A DNA stretch of 35,734 bases, taken from assembly GCA_009693325.1 (NCBI GenBank), contig SHXM01000009.1:1-35734 (forward strand), read 5' to 3'. This document shows, one piece after another, positions 11,147 to 19,483 of the stretch. The stretch comes from Rhodoferax sp. (GTDB lineage: Bacteria; Pseudomonadota; Gammaproteobacteria; Burkholderiales; Burkholderiaceae_C). Position numbers and translations under genes: made by a program. The notes below the pieces were generated by a model that saw only the letters and a list, made by a program, of their open reading frames with translations, was not told the DNA's origin and made no database searches. Each line of letters starts with the position of its first letter. Within the stretch, counting starts at the first letter, position 1.

Positions 11147-12457
11147 TCAACGCTGCGCAATCGGGAGCACATCGCGACGGGTCGAGCCTGAAAAAAGTTG
11201 GCGCGGACGGCCAATTTTGTATTCGGGGTCGCCGATCATTTCATTGAGCTGGGCAATCCAGCCGACCGTGCGGGCCAGCGCAAAAATAGCGGTGAACAGG
11301 CTCACCGGTATGCCAATGGCGCGCTGGACGATGCCGGAATAGAAGTCGACATTGGGATAGAGCTTGCGCTGCACAAAGTAGTCGTCTTCAAGGGCAATTT
11401 TCTCCAGTGCCATCGCCAACTTGAATAAGGGGTCGTTTTCCAGGCCCAGCGAGGCCAGCACTTCCTTGCAGGTCTCTTGCATCAACTTGGCACGTGGGTC
11501 GTAGTTCTTGTAAACACGGTGGCCAAAGCCCATGAGTTTGACGCCCGAATTTTTGTCTTTGACCTGCTCCATGAATTGGCCCACCTTGGCAATCCCACCC
11601 ATCGCCTGAATGTCTTCGAGCATGTTCAGGCAGGCTTCATTGGCGCCCCCGTGGGCCGGACCCCACAAGCAGGCCACGCCTGCCGCAATTGCTGCAAAGG
11701 GGTTCGTGCCAGAGCTGCCGCACAGACGCACAGTCGAGGTGGAGGCGTTTTGTTCATGGTCGGCATGCAGAACAAAAATACGGTCGAGTGCCCGCTCTAT
11801 CACCGGGTTGACCACATAGTCCTCGCATGGCGTGGCAAACATCATGTGCAAAAAGTTACCTGCATAGCTCAGGCTGTTCTTCGGGTACATAAAGGGCTGG
11901 CCGGCACTGTATTTGTAGGCCATGGCCACCAGCGTTGGCATTTTCGCGATCAAACGCAGGGCCGATATATCCCGGTGCTCGGGGTTGTGGATGTCGGTGC
12001 TGTCATGGTAGAAAGCCGACAGCGCGCCAACTAGGCCAGTCATGATGGCCATTGGATGAGCATCACGGCGAAAACCACGCAGAAAGAATTGCATTTGCTC
12101 GTTGACCATGGTGTGGTAAGTCACGCGCTGGGTGAACTCGGCCTTGGCAGCGATGTCAGGCAGGCGCCCGTATAACAGCAAGTGGCAGGTTTCCATGAAA
12201 TCGCAGGTGGTTGCCAACTGCTCGATCGGGTAGCCGCGGTACAGCAACTCGCCTTTGTCGCCGTCAATGTAGGTGATCGCCGACTGGCATGCTGCGGTCG
12301 ACAAAAACCCCGGGTCGTAGGTGAACATGCCGGTTTGGGCATACAGCTTGCGAATGTCAATCACATCGGGCCCGACAGTGCCTCGGTAGACCGGTAAATC
12401 GATGCTGGCGCTGCCGTTACTGAACGACAGGGTAGCCTTGTTGTCAGCGAGTTTCAT
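11147..12457 (-). CDS. gltA: Citrate synthase
   Basis: [35 protein letters not shown]...[17 protein letters not shown]. Confidence 0.97.
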   Translation of the reverse strand: MKLADNKATLSFSNGSASIDLPVYRGTVGPDVIDIRKLYAQTGMFTYDPGFLSTAACQSAITYIDGDKGELLYRGYPIEQLATTCDFMETCHLLLYGRLPDIAAKAEFTQRVTYHTMVNEQMQFFLRGFRRDAHPMAIMTGLVGALSAFYHDSTDIHNPEHRDISALRLIAKMPTLVAMAYKYSAGQPFMYPKNSLSYAGNFLHMMFATPCEDYVVNPVIERALDRIFVLHADHEQNASTSTVRLCGSSGTNPFAAIAAGVACLWGPAHGGANEACLNMLEDIQAMGGIAKVGQFMEQVKDKNSGVKLMGFGHRVYKNYDPRAKLMQETCKEVLASLGLENDPLFKLAMALEKIALEDDYFVQRKLYPNVDFYSGIVQRAIGIPVSLFTAIFALARTVGWIAQLNEMIGDPEYKIGRPRQLFSGSTRRDVLPIAQR

Positions 12458-12742
12458 TTAAAGCCTTTCAAGCGGTTGTCTCAACATAGCCAAAATTTCA
12501 CGGGTATCGGTGCGATCCAGCGCAGCATCGATTTGCCCCAAGGACTTGCGCGCCAACTGCAGATCCAGCAAGTCCCTGTCGCCCAAGTCCATCAGATCGC
12601 CCAGGGCCTGTGCTTGGCTGCGCGTCAGGGTACTTTCAAAACGATTAAAAAAGCGCTCAATCAATAAATCGTTCTCAAGCAGGCCGCGTCGGCAGCGCCA
12701 GCGAAGCTTGCTCAAACCTGGTTGATCAAGCAATTCTTCCAT
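12458..12742 (-). CDS. sdhE: FAD assembly factor SdhE (succinate dehydrogenase assembly factor 2)
   Basis: LSKLRWRCRRGLLENDLLIERFF contains the RGxxExD-like motif region of SdhE; located between sdhB and gltA. Confidence 0.88.
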   Translation of the reverse strand: MEELLDQPGLSKLRWRCRRGLLENDLLIERFFNRFESTLTRSQAQALGDLMDLGDRDLLDLQLARKSLGQIDAALDRTDTREILAMLRQPLERL

Positions 12743-12765
12743 GAGGCCTCGCTGTCATATCGCCT

Positions 12766-13470
12766 TCAAACGGTGCGCAGCACCATCATCTCCTTGATTT
12801 TCCCGATGGCCCGGGTGGGATTGAGTCCCTTGGGGCAAACATCGACGCAATTCATGATGGTATGGCATCGGAACAGGCGATAGGGGTCCTCCAGATTGTC
12901 GAGCCTCTCTGCAGTGGCTTCGTCACGGCTGTCAGCGATAAAGCGGTAGGCCTGCAACAGCCCGGCAGGACCGACGAACTTGTCTGGATTCCACCAAAAA
13001 CTTGGGCAACTGGTGGAGCAACTGGCGCATAGGATGCATTCGTACAGGCCGTTGAGTTCTTCCCGCTCCTCAGGGCTTTGCAGGCGTTCCTTCTCGGGCG
13101 GGACGGCATTGTTGATCAAGTAGGGCTTGATGGAGTTGTACTGTTTGAAGAATTGGGTCATGTCCACAATCAGATCGCGGATCACCGGCAGACCTGGCAG
13201 GGGCTTGAGCACGATGGTCCCGGACAGGGTGCGCATATTCGTCAGGCAGGCCAAGCCATTTTTGCCGTTGATATTCATTGCGTCTGAGCCGCAAACGCCT
13301 TCCCTGCAGGAACGACGAAAGGAGATGGCCGGATCAATTGCTTTGAGCTTCATCAGGGCATCAAGCAGCATGCGCTCGCTGCCGTCAAGCTCCACCTCGA
13401 TGGTTTGCATGTAGGGCTTGGCGTCCTGGTCGGGGTCGTAGCGGTAGATTTTGAAAGTACGTTTACTCAT
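12766..13470 (-). CDS. sdhB: Succinate dehydrogenase iron-sulfur subunit
   Basis: SCREGVCGSDAMNINGKNGLACLT and CILCASCSTSCPSFWWN Fe-S cluster motifs. Confidence 0.97.
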   Translation of the reverse strand: MSKRTFKIYRYDPDQDAKPYMQTIEVELDGSERMLLDALMKLKAIDPAISFRRSCREGVCGSDAMNINGKNGLACLTNMRTLSGTIVLKPLPGLPVIRDLIVDMTQFFKQYNSIKPYLINNAVPPEKERLQSPEEREELNGLYECILCASCSTSCPSFWWNPDKFVGPAGLLQAYRFIADSRDEATAERLDNLEDPYRLFRCHTIMNCVDVCPKGLNPTRAIGKIKEMMVLRTV

Positions 13471-13531
13471 GGTTGGTTCCGGCTGGTTGGCGTCTGGGCG
13501 TCAGAGGCGATGGCTGTCTTGGCCATTGAAT

Positions 13532-15322
13532 TCAAAATGTGCGTACCTTTAATTCAACCGTAGCCACAGTCAAGGGCTTCATCTGCACCGGTTTATAGCT
13601 CAGCCGATTGCCTTCGCGGTACCACAGGGTGTGTTTATGCCATTCGCTGTCGTTGCGGCCGTTTGGATGCTCCGGGCAGTCGCCATAGTCGTCAACGCTG
13701 TGAGCGCCCCGGCTTTCATGGCGCGCCGCCGCCGACACCATGGTGGCCTCGGCGGCTTCGATCAGGTTCTCAACTTCCAGGGCCTCGATGCGGGCCGTGT
13801 TGAAGACCCTAGACTTGTCCTTCAGGTTGATTGAATTGACCCGCTGGCGCAGGCCGGCCACTTTGGCCACGCCCTCGTCCATGCTGGCCTGGGTGCGAAA
13901 AACGCCGGCATGCTGCTGCATGGTGGCGCGCAGTTCGTTGGCAACATCCTGCGCGTATTCTCCTGTGCTTGCATGGTCCAGGCGGGAGAGGCGAGTCAGG
14001 GTGCGCTCGGCGGCATCTGCTGGCAGGGGCTTGTGCGTCCGGTTGCTGTTGTTGAACTCGACGATGTGATTACCCGCCGCACGACCGAACACCAGCAAGT
14101 CGAGCAGTGAGTTGGTGCCCAAACGGTTGGCGCCGTGCACACTGACGCAGGAGCACTCGCCCACCGCATACAGGCCGTTGACCACCTCGTTGTGCCGGCC
14201 GTTGGCCTGAACCACCACCTGGCCGTGGATATTGGTGGGAATGCCGCCCATCTGGTAGTGGATTGTGGGCACCACAGGTATGGGCTCCTTGGTGATGTCA
14301 ACATTGGCAAAGTTATGCCCGATCTCAAGCACCGAGGGCAGTCGCTTCATGATGGTGTCTACGCCCAGATGGTCGAGCTTGAGCAGCACATGGTCTTTAT
14401 TTGGTCCGCAGCCCCGCCCTTCCTTGATTTCCTGGTCCATGGAACGCGAGACGAAGTCGCGCGGCGCCAGATCTTTGAGCGTGGGCGCGTAGCGTTCCAT
14501 GAAGCGCTCACCCAGGCTGTTGAGCAAAATTGCGCCCTCCCCGCGGCAGCCCTCGGTGAGCAGCACGCCCGCACCGGCAACTCCCGTGGGGTGGAACTGC
14601 CAGAACTCCATATCCTCCAAAGGAATTCCGGCCCGTGCGGCCAGGCCAAGTCCGTCACCCGTGTTGATGTATGCGTTGGTGGACGCGGCAAAGATGCGCC
14701 CGGCCCCGCCCGTGGCCAGCAGTGTGGTTTTCGCCTCCAGGATGTGAAGGTCCCCGGTTTCCATCTCCAGCGCGGTGACTCCCAAGACGTCGCCATCGGC
14801 GTCCCGGACCAGGTCGAGCGCCATCCATTCGACAAAAAAGCTGGTTCTGGCCTTGATGTTTTGTTGGTAGAGCGTGTGCAACATCGCATGGCCAGTGCGG
14901 TCTGCTGCTGCGCAGGCGCGCTCTACCGCTTTTTCGCCATAGTTGGCCGTGTGCCCACCAAACGGCCTTTGGTAGATGGTTCCGTCCGGGTTACGGTCAA
15001 AAGGCATGCCCATGTGCTCGAGGTCATAAACCACCTTTGGCGCTTCACGGCACATGAATTCGATCGCATCCTGATCGCCCAGCCAATCGGAGCCTTTGAT
15101 CGTGTCGTAAAAATGGTAGTGCCAGTTGTCCTCGTTCATGTTGCCCAGCGATGCGCCAATGCCGCCCTGGGCCGCCACCGTGTGGGAGCGGGTCGGGAAA
15201 ACCTTGCTGAGCACTGCCACATTCAGGCCAGCGCGCGCCAGTTGCAGCGAGGCCCGCATGCCGGAGCCGCCAGCGCCCACAATGACGACATCAAATTTTC
15301 TTCTGGTTACGGAATAAGTCAT
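13532..15322 (-). CDS. sdhA: Succinate dehydrogenase flavoprotein subunit
   Basis: FDVVIVGAGGSGMRASLQLARAG...SHTVAAQGGIGASLGNM...; FAD-binding and covalent His motif. Confidence 0.97.
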   Translation of the reverse strand: MTYSVTRRKFDVVIVGAGGSGMRASLQLARAGLNVAVLSKVFPTRSHTVAAQGGIGASLGNMNEDNWHYHFYDTIKGSDWLGDQDAIEFMCREAPKVVYDLEHMGMPFDRNPDGTIYQRPFGGHTANYGEKAVERACAAADRTGHAMLHTLYQQNIKARTSFFVEWMALDLVRDADGDVLGVTALEMETGDLHILEAKTTLLATGGAGRIFAASTNAYINTGDGLGLAARAGIPLEDMEFWQFHPTGVAGAGVLLTEGCRGEGAILLNSLGERFMERYAPTLKDLAPRDFVSRSMDQEIKEGRGCGPNKDHVLLKLDHLGVDTIMKRLPSVLEIGHNFANVDITKEPIPVVPTIHYQMGGIPTNIHGQVVVQANGRHNEVVNGLYAVGECSCVSVHGANRLGTNSLLDLLVFGRAAGNHIVEFNNSNRTHKPLPADAAERTLTRLSRLDHASTGEYAQDVANELRATMQQHAGVFRTQASMDEGVAKVAGLRQRVNSINLKDKSRVFNTARIEALEVENLIEAAEATMVSAAARHESRGAHSVDDYGDCPEHPNGRNDSEWHKHTLWYREGNRLSYKPVQMKPLTVATVELKVRTF

Positions 15323-15373
15323 GAATTTTTAAAGACTGTGAGACTGGGGTGGGGCCGTCGCGCTGGTTTTTCT

Positions 15374-15739
15374 TTACAGGCGCCACAGGACCTGGATAGA
15401 CCAGCCGGCGCAGCCGACCAGCCAGACCAGCGAAAGCACCTGCAAGGACAGCCGCAGTGCCAGCGGTTTGATGTAATCCATCCAGATATCGCGCACGCCA
15501 ACCCAGGCGTGGTAGAGCAGGGCAAGAATCACTGTGAAGGTGATGACCTTCATCCACTGAGCCGAAAAAATGCTGGCCCACTTAACATAGCCAATGCTTC
15601 CCTTGAACAGCAGCAGTTGTGCCAGCACCAGGGCGGTAAACAAGGCCATCAGGACTGCTGTGACCCGTTGAGCCAGCCAGTCTCGCAGTCCGTAATGCGC
15701 ACCCACGACGATGCGCTTGGAGCCGTAATTCACTGCCAT
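15374..15739 (-). CDS. sdhD: Succinate dehydrogenase hydrophobic membrane anchor subunit
   Basis: MAVNYGSKRIVVGAHYGLRDWLAQRVTAVLMALFT...; position between sdhC and sdhA; three predicted TM stretches. Confidence 0.9.
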   Translation of the reverse strand: MAVNYGSKRIVVGAHYGLRDWLAQRVTAVLMALFTALVLAQLLLFKGSIGYVKWASIFSAQWMKVITFTVILALLYHAWVGVRDIWMDYIKPLALRLSLQVLSLVWLVGCAGWSIQVLWRL

Positions 15740-15752
15740 TCTTGATCCTCTT

Positions 15753-16190
15753 TCAGTACAGGCCGAATAATTTGAGTCCCAGCACCAGCGTCAAGCCCGA
15801 GCCTAGGGTCAGCGTGACGACGGCCGATGATCGACCAAACTCCCTGTCTACGGCATGCCGGACGTCCATCCACAGGTGGCGCAGACCGGCGATCAGGTGG
15901 TGTAAAAAGGCCCAAATCAAGACCAGCGCGAGCAGCTTCCAGGCGACACCGGGCAGTCCTAACATGCCGGAGTCAAAGACGGCGGTGAACCTGGCGAATG
16001 AAATTTCAGACGACACCGACACATCGAACAGCCAGATCACGAAGGGCATCAGGACAAACATCAGGGCGCCACTGATACGGTGCAGTATCGACACCCAGCC
16101 GGCAGGCGGCAGTCGGTAGGTCGGCAGGTCTTTGAAGGCGTTGATGTTGCGAAATTCAGCTCGCTGGCTGGGCGTGACGGTTTCAGTCAT
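15753..16190 (-). CDS. sdhC: Succinate dehydrogenase cytochrome b556 subunit
   Basis: MTETVTPSQRAEFRNINAFKDLPTYRLPPAGWVSILHRISGALMFVLMP...; SHRISG-type heme b motif region. Start 16190 preferred over 16241. Confidence 0.92.
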   Translation of the reverse strand: MTETVTPSQRAEFRNINAFKDLPTYRLPPAGWVSILHRISGALMFVLMPFVIWLFDVSVSSEISFARFTAVFDSGMLGLPGVAWKLLALVLIWAFLHHLIAGLRHLWMDVRHAVDREFGRSSAVVTLTLGSGLTLVLGLKLFGLY

Positions 16191-16309
16191 GTTGGCTTTC
16201 TTGGGGCGCTGCGTCAGCTTTGTTCGATTCGGCTTCAACAAATTCTATTGCAATGCAGCAAATCAGGCTCGGCCGGCGCGATAGCCACTGGCAAGCCGCA
16301 CTGCTGACC

Positions 16310-17116
16310 TCAATTCAAGGCATTGCGATAATAATGGGTGTCGGTGACATACAAGCCCCGGCGCAGCTCCATGGGGGTGTCGTTGTAGGTGAAGGCGGTT
16401 CGCTCAACACTCAGCAGCGGGGTTGCCACGGCGACAGCAAGCAAAAAACTGTCGGTTGCACTGGCAACAACAGCGCGTATTTTTTCGTCCGCCCGAACCA
16501 TGCGTATGCCGAATTCAGCCTCGAACATGGCGTACATGGGCCCCTGGTCTTGGCGCAAGCGCTCGGTGGTCAGGCCTTTGAAGGGGGCTCCTGGCAACCA
16601 GATGTCCTCCAGAATCGTGGGCTTGCCGGCAAAGTGCAACACGCGCTGAATGCGCAGCACCGGCTCGCCAGTGCGCACGGCCAGATGTCGCGCGACATCG
16701 GCAGGCGCACGCAAGCGTTTGCAGTCCACAATCTGGCGTTGCGCCTGGCCTTGGCTGCTGGCGTCGCCCTTGTCTGGCATGAGCTTGAGGAAGCGGTATT
16801 GCACCTGATGCTCAGCATGGGTGGCTACAAAGGTGCCCCGGCCTTGGCGCCTGATCAGCAGGTTGTCGGCGGCAAGCTCATCGATGGCTTTGCGAACCGT
16901 GCCTTGGCTGACCCGAAATCGCGTCGCAAGCTCGATTTCGCTGGGGATCAGTTCGCCGGGTTTCCATTCGCCCAAACGCAGTCCGTTGAGGAGCAGGCTC
17001 TTGATTTGTTGGTACAAGGGGCTGAAGGCGGGCGCCAATGCGGCCTCACCCGGACCCGGGGGTATGCCTGAGCCCTGGTCAGTGGTTCCGTTCGAGGGGG
17101 TGGTGCTTGGGGACAT
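16310..17116 (-). CDS. GntR-family transcriptional regulator, HutC/UTRA type
   Basis: N-terminal winged HTH ([52 protein letters not shown]) and UTRA-like effector domain. Confidence 0.92.
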   Translation of the reverse strand: MSPSTTPSNGTTDQGSGIPPGPGEAALAPAFSPLYQQIKSLLLNGLRLGEWKPGELIPSEIELATRFRVSQGTVRKAIDELAADNLLIRRQGRGTFVATHAEHQVQYRFLKLMPDKGDASSQGQAQRQIVDCKRLRAPADVARHLAVRTGEPVLRIQRVLHFAGKPTILEDIWLPGAPFKGLTTERLRQDQGPMYAMFEAEFGIRMVRADEKIRAVVASATDSFLLAVAVATPLLSVERTAFTYNDTPMELRRGLYVTDTHYYRNALN

Positions 17117-17159
17117 GGGAATGACAGGGCAAGGCCTGCTTCACTCGATTGAGATCATA

Positions 17160-17171
17160 TCTTATACAAGA
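17160..17171. promoter_or_regulatory. Candidate GntR operator (TCTTATACAAGA) in divergent gntR/mdh promoter
   Basis: Near-perfect 12-bp dyad TCTT-ATAC-AAGA between divergent starts at 17116 and 17283, immediately overlapping a tandem 7-mer ACAAGAC-ACAAGAC (17166-17179). Confidence 0.5.
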
Positions 17172-17282
17172 CACAAGACAAATTGCTTTCTGCCAGTTTT
17201 CCGGATTACACTGCTTGCCGCTCGGGCCCGCCCGCCTGTCGGCCGATACGACCTCGATTCAATCAATGCTGGAGTTTTCATC

Positions 17283-18269
17283 ATGAGCAAAAAGCCTGTT
17301 CGTGTTGCCGTGACCGGTGCTGCCGGCCAAATCGGTTACGCCGTCCTGTTTCGTATTGCCTCGGGTGAGATGTTGGGCCGCGATCAGCCGGTGATTCTCG
17401 AACTGCTCGAAGTGCCTCTGGAAAAGCCGCAGCAGGCCTTGCAAGGCGTGATGATGGAGTTGCAGGATTGCGCTTTCCCGTTGCTCGCCGGCATGCGAGC
17501 GCATGGCGACCCCATGACGGCCTTTCAGGATGTTGATTACGCCCTGCTGATTGGTTCACGTCCGCGGGGGCCCGGCATGGAACGCGCCGAACTGCTGGCT
17601 GTGAATGCCGAGATCTTCACGGCGCAGGGCAAGGCGCTCAACGCAGTTGCCAACCGCAATGTCAAAGTGCTGGTGGTGGGTAACCCGGCCAATACCAATG
17701 CTTACATCGCCATGAAAAGTGCGCCGGACCTGCCGCGCAAGAACTTCACGGCCATGCTGCGGCTGGATCACAACCGCGCCCTGAGCCAACTCGCGCAGAA
17801 AACAGGCAAGCCGGTGTCGGCGATTGAAAAACTGGTGGTCTGGGGCAACCATTCGCCCACCATGTACGCCGATTACAGGTTTGCCAGCATTGGGGGTCAG
17901 GGTGTCAAAGACAGCATCAATGACCACGACTGGAACATGAATACCTTTTTGCCAACGGTGGGTAAACGCGGCGCGGCGATCATTGCTGCGCGTGGCGTGT
18001 CATCTGCCGCCTCGGCGGCAAATGCGGCCATTGACCACATGCGGGACTGGGCGCTCGGCACCAATGGCAAATGGGTCACGATGGGGATCGCCTCCGACGG
18101 TCAGTATGGCATCCCCAAAGACACCATGTTTGGTTTTGCCGTGACCTGTGAGGGTGGTGAGTACCGGCCCGTCGAAGGACTGCCGGTTGATGCCTTCAGC
18201 CAAGAATGCATCAATAAGACTTTGAAAGAGCTGCAAGACGAGCAGGCTGGCGTGGCACACCTGCTTTAA
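17283..18269 (+). CDS. mdh: Malate dehydrogenase
   Basis: [32 protein letters not shown]...; Mdh signature. True start within longer track ORF 16821. Confidence 0.96.
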   Translation: MSKKPVRVAVTGAAGQIGYAVLFRIASGEMLGRDQPVILELLEVPLEKPQQALQGVMMELQDCAFPLLAGMRAHGDPMTAFQDVDYALLIGSRPRGPGMERAELLAVNAEIFTAQGKALNAVANRNVKVLVVGNPANTNAYIAMKSAPDLPRKNFTAMLRLDHNRALSQLAQKTGKPVSAIEKLVVWGNHSPTMYADYRFASIGGQGVKDSINDHDWNMNTFLPTVGKRGAAIIAARGVSSAASAANAAIDHMRDWALGTNGKWVTMGIASDGQYGIPKDTMFGFAVTCEGGEYRPVEGLPVDAFSQECINKTLKELQDEQAGVAHLL

Positions 18270-18286
18270 GCGGCGATACCGAGGTC

Positions 18287-19387
18287 ATGGTGTCGGGCAC
18301 GGGACGACCAGGCGCCATGCAGACGCCCCGTGACGTGCTCTTGGGCGCACAGAGTGCAGCGAGTCCGGTCCCGGTCTGCGATCACTATTGTGGTGTGGAA
18401 GCCCGGATGCGCAAGAGCTTGGCCCTGCAGTCTGCGATGGCCGAAGAGTTTGGCACCTGCCCCTTCGACGTGACACTCGACTGCGAGGACGGCGCGCCGA
18501 CAGGTGGCGAGTTTGATCATGCGTTGATGGTGGCCGAACTGGCTCGCGCCAGCCTGGCGCAGGCGGCGGCTGAACCGGGGCGTTGTCGGCCGAGGGTGGC
18601 GGTGCGGGTGCATCCGGTCGACCACCCGGCATTCGAGCAGGATGTAGAGACCATTGTCGGCATGGCCGCAAATGCCCTGTGTCACGTCATGCTACCCAAG
18701 CTGGAGTCGCTCGCCGCGCTGGAGCGGGCGTTGCAGTGGATCGATCAAGCAGCGGCCAAGTCAGGCCGGTTGACGCCCATGCCGCTACACGTCTTGATCG
18801 AGTCACCAGCCGCGGTGCACAAGGCCTTCGAGATCGCCGCGCACGAGCGTGTGCAATCCCTGAGTTTCGGTCTGATGGATTTCGTGTCTGCGCACGGCGG
18901 CGCCATACCGGCCACGGCCATGGGGCTGGATGACGGGCTTGGCGGCGCTGCGCTGGATCAGTTCAGCCACCCCTTGGTGCTGCGTGCCAAGCTTGAAATT
19001 GCGGCAGCCTGCCACGCCTTTGGCAAGGTACCATCCCATTGTGTGGTGACTGAATTCGGCGATGTTGCCAAGTTGCGCGCTGCAGCGCGAAAGGCCTGCC
19101 GGACACTTGGATTTACCCGGATGTGGAGCATTCATCCGGCTCAGATCAGGCCGATACTGGCAGCATTTGCCCCGGATTCGGGTGAGCTTGAGCAGGCGAC
19201 GCGCATTCTGGTGGCCGCCCAACAGGCGGATTGGGCTCCCATATCGGACAAAGGCGTTTTGCAGGACCGCGCCAGTTACCGCTATTTTTGGCAGGTGCTG
19301 GAGCGCGCGCAGCAAACCGGAACCGTGCTGCCAGAACAGGCCCGCGCCTTTTTTTCATCACCCCTTCAGCCGCAGGCCGGGCCATGA
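18287..19387 (+). CDS. HpcH/HpaI aldolase / CitE-like CoA-ester lyase family protein
   Basis: CDHYCGVEARMRKSLALQ...FDVTLDCEDGAPTG...HVLIESPAAVHKAFEIAAHERVQSLSFGLMDFVSAHG...WSIHPAQIRPI; CitE superfamily metal-binding E/D motifs. Confidence 0.88.
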   Translation: MVSGTGRPGAMQTPRDVLLGAQSAASPVPVCDHYCGVEARMRKSLALQSAMAEEFGTCPFDVTLDCEDGAPTGGEFDHALMVAELARASLAQAAAEPGRCRPRVAVRVHPVDHPAFEQDVETIVGMAANALCHVMLPKLESLAALERALQWIDQAAAKSGRLTPMPLHVLIESPAAVHKAFEIAAHERVQSLSFGLMDFVSAHGGAIPATAMGLDDGLGGAALDQFSHPLVLRAKLEIAAACHAFGKVPSHCVVTEFGDVAKLRAAARKACRTLGFTRMWSIHPAQIRPILAAFAPDSGELEQATRILVAAQQADWAPISDKGVLQDRASYRYFWQVLERAQQTGTVLPEQARAFFSSPLQPQAGP

Positions 19388-19470
19388 TGCAAGGGTTGAT
19401 GCAAGGGTTGATGCAAGGGTGTTTTTTGGCGCACGCTCAGGTCGACGCTAAGCCAATTTTTATTGATTGA
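19384..19470 (+). CDS. Putative 28-aa small ORF with MQGL repeats between the aldolase gene and acnB
   Basis: ATG at 19384 overlaps the aldolase stop (ATGA); translation [28 protein letters not shown]; stop lies directly before the acnB RBS (AAAGGAG). Confidence 0.25.
   Translation: MMQGLMQGLMQGCFLAHAQVDAKPIFID
19386..19421 (+). repeat. Three tandem copies of a 12-bp unit GATGCAAGGGTT (third copy ends in G)
   Basis: gatgcaagggtt-gatgcaagggtt-gatgcaagggtg read directly. Confidence 0.97.
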
Positions 19471-19483
19471 AAAGGAGAAAGTC

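Noticed and set aside
14135-15745. 536-aa plus-strand ORF opposite sdhA/sdhD
   Set aside because: Shadow ORF produced by high-GC codon bias antisense to well-supported sdhA; composition (His/Val/Gly-rich) and lack of recognisable domains indicate an artefact.
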